Shown one piece after another: positions 1 to 5,255 of a stretch of DNA of 5,479 nucleotides. Both the position numbers and the translations under genes were made by a program. The stretch's first letter is position 1. The number at the start of each line of letters is the position of its first letter. The notes below the pieces were generated by a model. It saw only the letters and a program-made list of their open reading frames with translations, searched no databases and was not told the DNA's origin. Source of the stretch: Acidobacteriota bacterium (GTDB lineage Bacteria; Acidobacteriota; Vicinamibacteria; Vicinamibacterales; 2-12-FULL-66-21); contig JACDCA010000682.1 in the NCBI GenBank assembly GCA_013694635.1, forward strand, positions 1 through 5,479, given 5' to 3'.

Positions 1-243
1 AAAAGCCGCTTCAGCGAGATCATTCGCAAGGTGAGGGCTGGGCGCCGGGTCATCGTCACCCACCACGGTGCAAAGGTGGCCGAGATACGGCCCGTCGAGG
101 CCGAGCCCGCGCGGCTCGAAGCCAGGCTCGAGCAATTCGAACGAGACGGAGTCGTCCAACGGCCGGCAGACCCCGAACCACACACGCCTCTCGTGGCGCG
201 GCGGCGCGGCGCCCTCGCCCGTTTTCTGGCGTCGCGCGACTGA
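1..243 (+). CDS. Phd/YefM-family antitoxin, 3' part (5' end outside window)
   Basis: The frame is open from base 1 to the TGA at 241-243 and the gene clearly begins upstream: the residues before the GTG at 31 read KSRFSEIIRKV and fit the family, so that GTG is not the start. The visible part reads as the Phd/YefM fold, with the F-S-E-I-I-R-K-V-R-A-G-R-R-V-I-V-T segment, then H-G-A-K-V-A-E-I-R-P-V, where family members usually have a conserved G-x-P-V-A-x-L/I-x-P. Such proteins bind their own operator through the N-terminal half and wrap the cognate toxin with a flexible C-terminal tail. The roughly 50 residues after the conserved block are charged and Arg/Glu-rich, which suits the toxin-binding tail. 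The next gene, a PIN-domain toxin, starts 3 nt after the stop, so the two should be one co-transcribed type II toxin-antitoxin operon. The promoter and operator lie outside the window. Confidence 0.85.
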   Translation, partial: KSRFSEIIRKVRAGRRVIVTHHGAKVAEIRPVEAEPARLEARLEQFERDGVVQRPADPEPHTPLVARRRGALARFLASRD

Positions 244-246
244 CCC

Positions 247-630
247 GTGACGATCGCCTACATCGACAGCTCGAGTGTGGTGGCGATGGTGTTCGGCGAG
301 CCGAGTGCTCGCAAAGTGACCTCGGCGATACGCGCCTACACGCGGCTGGTCTCGTCAAACCTGCTCGAAGCCGAGGTTCGGTCGGCGCTTCAGCGCGAGC
401 GGGCCGCGCCGGTGCCGGGCGTTTTCAGTGGGATCGATTGGGTGCACCCGAACAGAGCGCTGACGTCAGAGTTCGAACGGATAGTCGCTCACGGCACGCT
501 TCGCGGGGCGGACCTGTGGCACGTGGCGTGTGCCCTGTTCCTGGACCCCACCGCGACCGAACTGGCATTCATCACGCTCGACGTGCCTCAGCGGCGCGTT
601 GCGGCAGCGCTGGGATTCGACACACCCTGA
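247..630 (+). CDS. PIN-domain ribonuclease toxin (VapC-like)
   Basis: This complete 127-residue protein has the usual length of a VapC-type toxin. PIN toxins are Mg2+-dependent endoribonucleases that cut specific RNAs (tRNA or rRNA in studied cases) when the antitoxin is lost. The acidic active-site set is visible: Asp7 in the opening strand (A-Y-I-D-S-S), Glu41 or Glu43 in L-L-E-A-E-V, Asp89 in G-A-D-L-W-H-V-A, and Asp112 in F-I-T-L-D, so the enzyme looks intact. The start is GTG, with no Shine-Dalgarno, 3 nt after the antitoxin stop, which points to translational coupling. The RNA target cannot be read from sequence. Pairing a Phd/YefM-type antitoxin with a PIN toxin is common in bacterial chromosomes, so this is an ordinary module. 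Confidence 0.92.
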   Translation: MTIAYIDSSSVVAMVFGEPSARKVTSAIRAYTRLVSSNLLEAEVRSALQRERAAPVPGVFSGIDWVHPNRALTSEFERIVAHGTLRGADLWHVACALFLDPTATELAFITLDVPQRRVAAALGFDTP

Positions 631-669
631 TTCAGCGACGTCGCCGTGCGAGTGGCCTGGCCGGACGTG

Positions 670-697
670 GGGACAGGCAAAAATCGTCAGCTATAAT
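670..697 (+). promoter_or_regulatory. Candidate sigma-70-type promoter for the VOC gene
   Basis: A perfect TATAAT lies at 692-697. GGGACA at 670-675 matches 4 of 6 bases of TTGACA with a 16-bp spacer. It stands in the 170-bp gap between the toxin stop and the VOC gene and would give a leader of roughly 95 nt. The -10 is convincing in such GC-rich DNA; the -35 is weak. Nothing else coding is seen in this gap. Confidence 0.5.
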
Positions 698-789
698 CAC
701 CCACTTGCCCCGCCGAAGCGTCCGCGCGAAGGCGGACTCATTCAACCGGGTTCGCCAGTCTCAGGGATCCCGGTCCGATCCAATCCGAC

Positions 790-794
790 AGGAG
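790..794 (+). promoter_or_regulatory. Ribosome binding site deciding the VOC start
   Basis: AGGAG lies 6 nt before the ATG at 801. The same frame is open upstream to 438, but codons before 801 overlap the toxin gene and do not look like the family. This site therefore fixes the start at 801, or less likely at the GTG at 798. Confidence 0.7.
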
Positions 795-800
795 TCTGTG

Positions 801-1193
801 ATGAGCATCTCGCTTCAGACATCGGGCGTCCATCACGTCACGCTGCGTTCGACCGACTTGCAGCGGTCACGGCGGTTTTATGTCGAGACGCTCGGTTTCC
901 CTGTCGCCCTCGAAGCGCCGAATCTGGTCGTCGCGCTCGCGGGCGCCACCGCCGTCGTGCTACGAGGACCTGACGCCCAGACCCCGGCAGGCGATGTCTT
1001 CAACCCGTTTCGGGTGGGCCTCGATCACGTCGCGCTTGCGTGTGCCGACGAGACGGAGCTCGAGCGCGTCGCCGGCGCGCTGTCGGAGGCCGGGGTCGAG
1101 AACACAGGGGTCAAGATGGACCCGACCCTCGGCAAGAAGTACGTCGCGTTCAAGGATCCTGACCGGATTGCCTGGGAGCTGTACATGGCCTGA
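801..1193 (+). CDS. VOC-superfamily (glyoxalase/bleomycin-resistance fold) protein
   Basis: This 130-residue single-domain protein carries the paired beta-alpha-beta-beta-beta units of the vicinal oxygen chelate fold. The first module opens V-H-H-V-T-L-R-S-T-D-L at 10-20 and continues to F-Y-V-E-T-L-G-F at 26-33. The second opens G-L-D-H-V-A-L at 73-79 and ends with F-K-D-P-D-R-I-A-W-E-L-Y at 117-128. His12, His76 and Glu126 sit where the family usually places its metal ligands, so a metal-dependent enzyme is plausible. The substrate cannot be told: the fold covers glyoxalase I, extradiol dioxygenases, epimerases and antibiotic-binding proteins, and nearby genes give no pathway hint. It has its own promoter and ribosome binding site. 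The next gene remnant is convergent, so it is probably a single-gene unit. Confidence 0.9.
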   Translation: MSISLQTSGVHHVTLRSTDLQRSRRFYVETLGFPVALEAPNLVVALAGATAVVLRGPDAQTPAGDVFNPFRVGLDHVALACADETELERVAGALSEAGVENTGVKMDPTLGKKYVAFKDPDRIAWELYMA

Positions 1194-1230
1194 CCGGCGC
1201 CCGATGTCGCATGCGCCGTTCAAGGTGGCG

Positions 1231-1760
1231 TCACTTTCCCGACGTGGACATCATGGGGGCATCCATCACGCCTTTAGCCGTGTAGCCAATGGGTACGACG
1301 CGATAACGTAGCTCATGCCGTGGTCGCCCACCACGTAACCGCGGTCGGGCCGAGGCAGACTGAAGCCCTTGACGGTCGCCGGGAACTTCGTCTGGCGGGC
1401 AGTCCAGCGGCGTCCTCCATCCGAGGTATAGCTGAACACCCCATTTTCGCGGAATGACCAGCCGACGTTGTCGTTGGCGAAGCGCAGGTCGAATCCGGCC
1501 GAGCCGACGACGCCGCTCCAGGTCTTGCCGCCGTCGTCGGTTCGCAGAAAGCGGGCGTCGCCCATCCCGCGAATCTGCACGCCCGAAGTTTCGCTGGTGA
1601 AGTGGACCTTCCACACTCGCTGGTCCCCCTGCTCCTCCGGTCCAATCAAGGTGGACCAGGTAGCTCCACCATCCTCTGTCTTGGCCGTTATGCGCGCTGT
1701 GCCGACGGCGTAGCCGACTCGAGGCAAAACGTCTCGAGCCGCTTTATCTCCGGCCTTATC
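1231..1760 (-). pseudogene. YCF48/BNR-type beta-propeller protein, 5'-truncated and frameshifted remnant
   Basis: The minus strand encodes the C-terminal part of a YCF48-like (HCF136-related) propeller. Three Asp-box-like motifs recur: D-G-G-A-T-W, D-G-G-K-T-W and D-G-G-R-R-W at residues 19-24, 65-70 and 103-108 counted from the TTG at 1727. Each follows a blade strand such as V-G-Y-A-V-G. Intact members are several blades longer and often exported; here the frame meets a stop (1761-1763) just upstream, with no signal peptide or credible start. Near the 3' end the frame ends early at 1266. Restoring one base near 1307/1308 joins D-H-G-M-S-Y to R-Y-R-V-V-P-I-G-Y-T-A-K-G and runs to a stop at 1231-1233, a much better ending. 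I read it as a decayed copy. It abuts the TPR remnant head to head. Photosynthesis is not implied, since such propellers occur in many non-phototrophs. Confidence 0.75.
1718..1738. repeat. Paired CTCGAG repeats at the pseudogene junction
   Basis: CTCGAG occurs at 1718-1723 and again at 1733-1738, separated by 9 nt. As CTCGAG is self-complementary, the pair is both a direct and an inverted repeat and could form a 6-bp hairpin. It lies where the two truncated genes meet. Confidence 0.6.
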
Positions 1761-2374
1761 TCAACGTCGCCTTGTACCTCAGATACCTCGGTCGCACGGC
1801 CGAGGCGGCAAGTCCGATGGCCGAAGCGCTCAAAATCGAGCCGGAGTCCCCCAGCGCTCATTACGTGGAAACGCTAATGCAGGTGGACCTCTGGAAAACC
1901 GAAGAAGCGACCGCGCTGCTCAAGCGTGTTGAGTCGTACGGCAGAGAAAAACGCCTTCCAGCGATTTCAGTGCTTATCACCCAGCACGCCGCGCTCTCGA
2001 ACGTCGAGATACGAAGGCCGCGGAAACGATGCTTGCCGCGATCACGAGGACGGTCGCTGATCCGCGGACCTCGATTTACGACGTGCAATGGGTTCCCGTG
2101 GATGTCGTCTCCTTCCTTGCACGGAAGGGAAAGCGTGAGCCCGCCCTTACCCTTCTCCTTCAATGCGCGTGCGATTCCGCCCTTCGACTGGCTTGTGCTC
2201 GACCCATACCTCAAAGGGTTGCAGTCTGATCCGCGATTTAAAGAGGTCGCCGCGAAGTCCCGATTGCAATTCGACGAGATGCTTCGAATTGTCGACAAAG
2301 CAAGGGCGAGCGGCGAGATGCCGCCGTACCTGGAGCGCCCGCTGAAGGACTTGCTGGCGAGGATCGGCAGCTAG
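1739..2374 (+). pseudogene. TPR-repeat protein, 5'-truncated remnant with two frameshifts
   Basis: A recognisable C-terminal part is split over two frames. The first segment (about 1751-1997) is TPR-like: Y-L-N-V-A-L-Y-L-R-Y-L-G-R then A-L-K-I-E-P-E-S-P. Near 1998 the sense moves one frame: adding a G gives A-A-L-S-E-R-R-D-T-K-A-A-E-T-M-L. From there (to about 2181) it reads V-A-D-P-R-T-S-I-Y-D-V-Q-W-V-P-V-D. It returns to the first frame at the CCC at 2180-2182, where dropping one C gives C-D-S-A-F-D-W-L-V-L-D-P. The end, L-Q-S-D-P-R-F-K-E-V through to L-L-A-R-I-G-S, resembles tails of TPR regions attached to bacterial Ser/Thr kinases, adenylate cyclases or transcription regulators. No catalytic or DNA-binding domain remains, so the parent family is uncertain. 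No ribosome binding site or natural start is seen; the frame simply emerges from the junction with the propeller remnant. Confidence 0.72.
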
Positions 2375-2417
2375 TCCGGTTGCCGAGAGGCCGAGGCACT
2401 GACCTCTAAATTTAGTT

Positions 2418-2438
2418 GTTAGAAGTTAGAAGTTAGGA
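2418..2438. repeat. Heptanucleotide tandem repeat upstream of gltX
   Basis: Three head-to-tail 7-mers are present: GTTAGAA (2418-2424), GTTAGAA (2425-2431) and GTTAGGA (2432-2438). The preceding TTTAGTT (2411-2417) is a degenerate neighbour. The tract is strikingly AT-rich for this window and ends 18 nt before the gltX start. Confidence 0.85.
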
Positions 2439-2440
2439 CT

Positions 2441-2450
2441 TGACTAGAAT
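2441..2450 (+). promoter_or_regulatory. Candidate -10 element of gltX (leaderless)
   Basis: TGACTAGAAT contains TAGAAT (2445-2450), one base from TATAAT, only 6 nt before the gltX ATG. Transcription would begin at or next to the start codon. No good -35 is seen at the usual distance, which falls inside the heptamer tract. Confidence 0.5.
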
Positions 2451-2456
2451 CACCTG

Positions 2457-3938
2457 ATGGTCCGCGTCAGGTTTGCCCCATCTCCGACAGGTTTCCTGCA
2501 CGTCGGCGGGGCGCGGACGGCGCTCTTCAACTGGCTGTACGCGCGGCGGCACGGGGGCACGTTCGTTCTGCGCATCGAAGACACCGACGCGGAGCGCTCC
2601 TCGTGGGACATGGTCACCGGCATCGTCGAGGGCCTGCGCTGGCTCGGTCTCGACTGGGAGGAAGGGCCCGATGTGGGTGGTCCGCACGCGCCGTACTTCC
2701 AGTCCGAGCGGCTCGACAAATATCGCGAAGGCGCGGCTGATCTCGTCTCGCGGGGGCTCGCGTATTGCTGCTTCTGCACGGCCGAGACGCTCCAGCAGAA
2801 ACGGCAGGCCGCCGAAGCTGCTGGTGGAGGATGGATCTATGACCGTGCCTGCGGCGCGTTGCCCGTGGCGGAGGTCAGGCAACGGCTGGCGGCGGGGACG
2901 CCCGGCGCCGTCCGGTTCAAGGTCCCGTCAGGGAAGACCTCGTTCCCCGACCTCGTGCACGGACCGATCGCGTTCGACAACGCGAACATCGAAGATTTCG
3001 TGATTCTGCGGTCCGACAGCCAGCCCACCTATCACCTGTCGGTTGTCGTCGATGACATCGACATGAAGATCACGCACGTGGTCAGGGGGGACGACCACAT
3101 CTCCAACACCCCGAAACAGGTGATGCTGTATGCAGCGTTCGGCGCCACGGCGCCGTCCTTCGCGCACGTCCCACTGATCCTCGGGCCCGACAAGAAGCGC
3201 CTGAGCAAACGGCACGGTGCGACCTCGGTCATGGAATATCCCCGGCTCGGCTACCTGCCGGAAGCGATGGTCAACTTCCTGTCGCTCCTCGGCTGGTCGC
3301 CAGGCACCGACGAAGAACTATTCACCCGCGAGGATCTCATCTCCCGGTTCACGCTCGAAGGGATCAGCGGCGGCAACGCGGTGTTCAACCCTGACAAGCT
3401 GGATTGGTTCAATCAGCAGCACATTCTGCGGCTGACCGATGACGAGCTCGCCGGTCGGCTGAAACCGGTCCTACAGGAGCGGAGTCTCTGGAGCGATGAA
3501 TTCGAGGGCCCGAAGGGCGCCTGGTTCCGCGCGCTGGTCAGCTTGTACAAGACGCGGCTGAAGACATTGCCCCAGTTTGCAGAGGATGCGCGGCCGCTTC
3601 TGACCGACGAGATCACGATCGACCCGGAGGCGGTGAAAAAGCACCTCTCGAAGCCCGGCCTCCATGAGGCGCTCGCCGAACTCGCGGACACGTTCGAGCG
3701 CGTCGAGCCGTTCGCGGCCGGCGCGCTCGAGCAACGGCTTCGCGCGATCGCCGAAGCCAGGCAGATCAAGCCCGCCGCGCTGATCCATGCGACACGGGTC
3801 GCCGTGACGGGCCGCGCCGTTAGTCCCGGTCTGTTTGAAGTGCTCGAGCTCGCCGGACGCGAACGGGTCGTGCACAGGATCCGGGCAGCCGAGCCGTTTT
3901 TACTTCCTTCTCATCCGTCAGAGTCGTTTAACGGCTGA
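2457..3938 (+). CDS. gltX: Glutamyl-tRNA synthetase
   Basis: This class I aminoacyl-tRNA synthetase joins glutamate to tRNA(Glu) using ATP in the cytoplasm. Its 493 residues match the family's usual length. The Rossmann catalytic domain opens with F-A-P-S-P-T-G-F-L-H-V-G-G (6-18, HIGH motif as HVGG) and the second ATP signature is K-K-R-L-S-K-R-H-G (246-254, KMSKS equivalent). R-I-E-D-T-D at 39-44 and V-V-R-G-D-D-H at 208-214 are typical of the family. A CxC at 105-107 with Tyr128 and Cys132 matches the zinc-binding arrangement of E. coli GltX. The remainder, from about 330, is the helical anticodon-binding domain. The ATG at 2457 is chosen because the catalytic motif begins five residues later. 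There is no Shine-Dalgarno, and a -10-like TAGAAT sits 6 nt upstream. Whether it also charges tRNA(Gln) cannot be decided, as no gatCAB or glnS lies nearby. Confidence 0.98.
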   Translation: MVRVRFAPSPTGFLHVGGARTALFNWLYARRHGGTFVLRIEDTDAERSSWDMVTGIVEGLRWLGLDWEEGPDVGGPHAPYFQSERLDKYREGAADLVSRGLAYCCFCTAETLQQKRQAAEAAGGGWIYDRACGALPVAEVRQRLAAGTPGAVRFKVPSGKTSFPDLVHGPIAFDNANIEDFVILRSDSQPTYHLSVVVDDIDMKITHVVRGDDHISNTPKQVMLYAAFGATAPSFAHVPLILGPDKKRLSKRHGATSVMEYPRLGYLPEAMVNFLSLLGWSPGTDEELFTREDLISRFTLEGISGGNAVFNPDKLDWFNQQHILRLTDDELAGRLKPVLQERSLWSDEFEGPKGAWFRALVSLYKTRLKTLPQFAEDARPLLTDEITIDPEAVKKHLSKPGLHEALAELADTFERVEPFAAGALEQRLRAIAEARQIKPAALIHATRVAVTGRAVSPGLFEVLELAGRERVVHRIRAAEPFLLPSHPSESFNG

Positions 3939-3974
3939 GCTCCGTTCACCTGCGCATCGATGGCAACTGATTGC

Positions 3975-3993
3975 CGAGAAGGTGGCCTTCTCG
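3975..3993 (+). terminator. Perfect 8-bp hairpin downstream of gltX
   Basis: CGAGAAGG (3975-3982), a TGG loop and CCTTCTCG (3986-3993) form a perfect stem 36 nt after the gltX stop. There is no T-run after it, so it is at best an atypical terminator or an mRNA 3' stabiliser. The rest of the 228-bp gap from 3939 to 4166 shows no gene and no convincing promoter, although the stress gene downstream should have one. Confidence 0.4.
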
Positions 3994-4152
3994 TGCACAT
4001 TACCGCCCGTTCAGCTGGTTCTCCTCTAAGTCTGAACCGCTCAACCACTTCCAGTGAAAGCACATCTCGTGCGTGGCACCTCCGTTGCACTAGTTGGGCT
4101 CGCCTGACGTTTCGCCGCAGGGAGGCGGATCAGGAAAGTTTTACGAGCCTAG

Positions 4153-4160
4153 GGAGGAGG
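4153..4160 (+). promoter_or_regulatory. Strong Shine-Dalgarno fixing the KGG gene start
   Basis: GGAGGAGG lies 6 nt before the GTG at 4167. The frame is open upstream to 3960, but those codons cross the gltX downstream hairpin and do not resemble the family, so the start is placed at 4167. It is the strongest ribosome binding site in the window. Confidence 0.8.
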
Positions 4161-4166
4161 ACCAAG

Positions 4167-4469
4167 GTGGCCAAGGAAGATCGCGGATTTGCGTCGATGG
4201 ATCGCGCCAAACAGCGCGAGATTGCCAGCAAGGGCGGGAAAGCCGCACACCAGAAGGGAACCGCGCACGAGTGGACGAGCGAGGAAGCACGGGATGCCGG
4301 CCGCAAGGGCGGGATCGCGAGCCATCGCCGTCGTCGCGAAGCGATGGGTCCGGCAGGGGACACGAGCGCGGAGACGGGCAGCGGTACGGTAAACGACGAC
4401 GCACAGGGCAGCCTGCGCGAGGAATCGTCGTCTTACTCGGGCTCGGACTCGCCTCGCGACGATCGATAG
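4167..4469 (+). CDS. KGG-repeat general stress protein (con-10/YciG/GsiB-like)
   Basis: This 100-residue protein is very hydrophilic, with no membrane segment or signal peptide. Two KGG motifs mark the family: I-A-S-K-G-G-K-A-A-H at 19-28 and D-A-G-R-K-G-G-I-A at 43-51, separated by T-A-H-E-W-T-S-E-E-A-R. The opening K-E-D-R-G-F-A-S-M-D-R is typical of bacterial one-unit members. Relatives are small, stress-induced, LEA-like proteins (B. subtilis GsiB, E. coli YciG, fungal con-10) of unclear molecular action, thought to help in desiccation or osmotic stress. Unusually, residues 58-100 form a low-complexity tail rich in Ser, Gly, Asp and Glu that is probably disordered. A GTG start with a strong Shine-Dalgarno suggests high translation when induced. 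A hairpin 9 nt after the stop should end the transcript, so it is likely expressed alone. Confidence 0.88.
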   Translation: MAKEDRGFASMDRAKQREIASKGGKAAHQKGTAHEWTSEEARDAGRKGGIASHRRRREAMGPAGDTSAETGSGTVNDDAQGSLREESSSYSGSDSPRDDR

Positions 4470-4477
4470 TCATGTGA

Positions 4478-4503
4478 AGCGCCCGACACCCAGGTCGGGC
4501 GCT
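4478..4503 (+). terminator. Strong GC hairpin, probable intrinsic terminator of the KGG gene
   Basis: AGCGCCCGAC (4478-4487), a 6-nt loop and GTCGGGCGCT (4494-4503) make a perfect 10-bp stem starting 9 nt after the KGG stop. The following CCGCACTTTCC holds only a short T-run, so termination may be partial. It separates the KGG gene from the glycosylase promoter. Confidence 0.72.
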
Positions 4504-4555
4504 CCGCACTTTCCGCACCCCCAGCACCCCTTTCGCACCACCGTTCGGCATTTTC

Positions 4556-4565
4556 TGACTAGAAT
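4556..4565 (+). promoter_or_regulatory. Candidate -10 element of the DNA glycosylase gene (leaderless)
   Basis: The decamer TGACTAGAAT is identical to the one before gltX. Its TAGAAT (4560-4565) ends 7 nt before the GTG at 4573. No -35 of good quality is seen. The same motif, spacing and lack of a Shine-Dalgarno at two genes support a leaderless start. Confidence 0.5.
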
Positions 4566-4572
4566 TCAGGCC

Positions 4573-5202
4573 GTGCAGCCTTCCGACTATGCGGGTGCGC
4601 GCCGCGCCCTCATGCGCCGCGATCCCGTGCTCGCCGCCATCATCAAACGCAAGGGGGCCTGCGGCCTGGGCGACGTCCGGGACCGCTTCGATCATTTCGC
4701 GATGCTCGTCAGGGCGATCGTCTTCCAGCAGTTGTCCACCAAGGCCGCGACGACGATCCATAGCCGGTTGATCGCGTATTTGCCTGATTCCAAACCAACC
4801 CCCGAAGCGCTTGCCACGGTGACCGAGGCCCAGTATCGGACGGCCGGGATCAGTCGTCAAAAAGCCGCGTATCTGGCAGACCTGTCCGAGAAAGTCCTTT
4901 CGGGCGCGCTGCCGCTCGACAGCCTGGATGCCATGAGCGATGACGAAGTGATCACGGCACTGACGAAGGTCAAGGGCATCGGGCGCTGGACCGCTGAGAT
5001 GTTCCTCATCTTCCGGCTGCAGCGTCCGGACGTGTTGCCGGTCGGGGACCTCGGCATTGTCAACGCCATCCAGAAGGCGTATCGCCTGCGGAAGAAACCA
5101 ACGCCGGATCGCATGCGCAAACTCGGCGAGGCCTGGCGCCCGTATCGATCGATTGCCACGTGGTACCTGTGGCGGAGCCTCGAGACCGGGCCGAAGAAGT
5201 AA
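4573..5202 (+). CDS. HhH-GPD DNA glycosylase, AlkA/3-methyladenine type
   Basis: This 209-residue base-excision repair enzyme should remove alkylated purines such as 3-methyladenine from DNA. R-F-D-H-F-A-M-L-V-R-A-I-V-F-Q-Q-L-S-T-K-A-A at 38-59 is the family core. The helix-hairpin-helix V-K-G-I-G-R-W-T-A-E lies at 133-142, and the catalytic aspartate is Asp159 in L-P-V-G-D-L-G-I, so it looks active. It lacks the extra N-terminal domain of the 282-residue E. coli AlkA and resembles the short form of many bacteria and yeast Mag1. No C-terminal Cys cluster is present, which argues against the Nth/MutY iron-sulfur branch. The frame is open to 4474, but an earlier start would lie inside the upstream hairpin. 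The GTG at 4573, just after the -10-like TAGAAT, fits the family better. Substrate range is inferred. Confidence 0.92.
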   Translation: MQPSDYAGARRALMRRDPVLAAIIKRKGACGLGDVRDRFDHFAMLVRAIVFQQLSTKAATTIHSRLIAYLPDSKPTPEALATVTEAQYRTAGISRQKAAYLADLSEKVLSGALPLDSLDAMSDDEVITALTKVKGIGRWTAEMFLIFRLQRPDVLPVGDLGIVNAIQKAYRLRKKPTPDRMRKLGEAWRPYRSIATWYLWRSLETGPKK

Positions 5203-5206
5203 CCAA

Positions 5207-5234
5207 GGCGCGGGTCGCAGGTCGCGGGTCGCAG
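5207..5234. repeat. 7/14-bp tandem repeat upstream of the exported protein gene
   Basis: Two near-identical 14-mers stand head to tail: GGCGCGGGTCGCAG (5207-5220) and GTCGCGGGTCGCAG (5221-5234), differing at one base. Each is itself two related 7-mers (GTCGCGG, GTCGCAG). The tract begins 4 nt after the glycosylase stop and is followed by TTAGAAA. Confidence 0.85.
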
Positions 5235-5255
5235 TTAGAAAGGCATCACAGAACG

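Noticed and set aside
1..630. The toxin-antitoxin pair as part of a defence island or mobile element
   Set aside because: No integrase, transposase, inverted repeats or other defence genes are visible; it looks like a common stand-alone chromosomal module.
438..800. A long N-terminal extension of the VOC protein
   Set aside because: It overlaps the PIN toxin gene in another frame, resembles no VOC domain, and a good Shine-Dalgarno fixes the start at 801.
1195..1218. CGGCGC...GCGCCG inverted repeat after the VOC gene as a terminator
   Set aside because: Only 6 bp of stem with a 12-nt loop and no T-run; such pairs are frequent by chance in GC-rich sequence.
2107..2130. CCTTCC/GGAAGG hairpin inside the TPR remnant
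   Set aside because: A 6-bp stem inside former coding sequence with no associated signal; likely chance.
1739..2374. An intact 200-residue TPR protein starting at the TTG at 1772
   Set aside because: The middle third makes family-like sense only in another frame, there is no ribosome binding site, and the TPR frame runs in from the junction without a natural start.
3960..4166. A 69-residue N-terminal extension of the KGG protein
   Set aside because: The codons do not resemble the family, and GGAGGAGG directly precedes the GTG at 4167.
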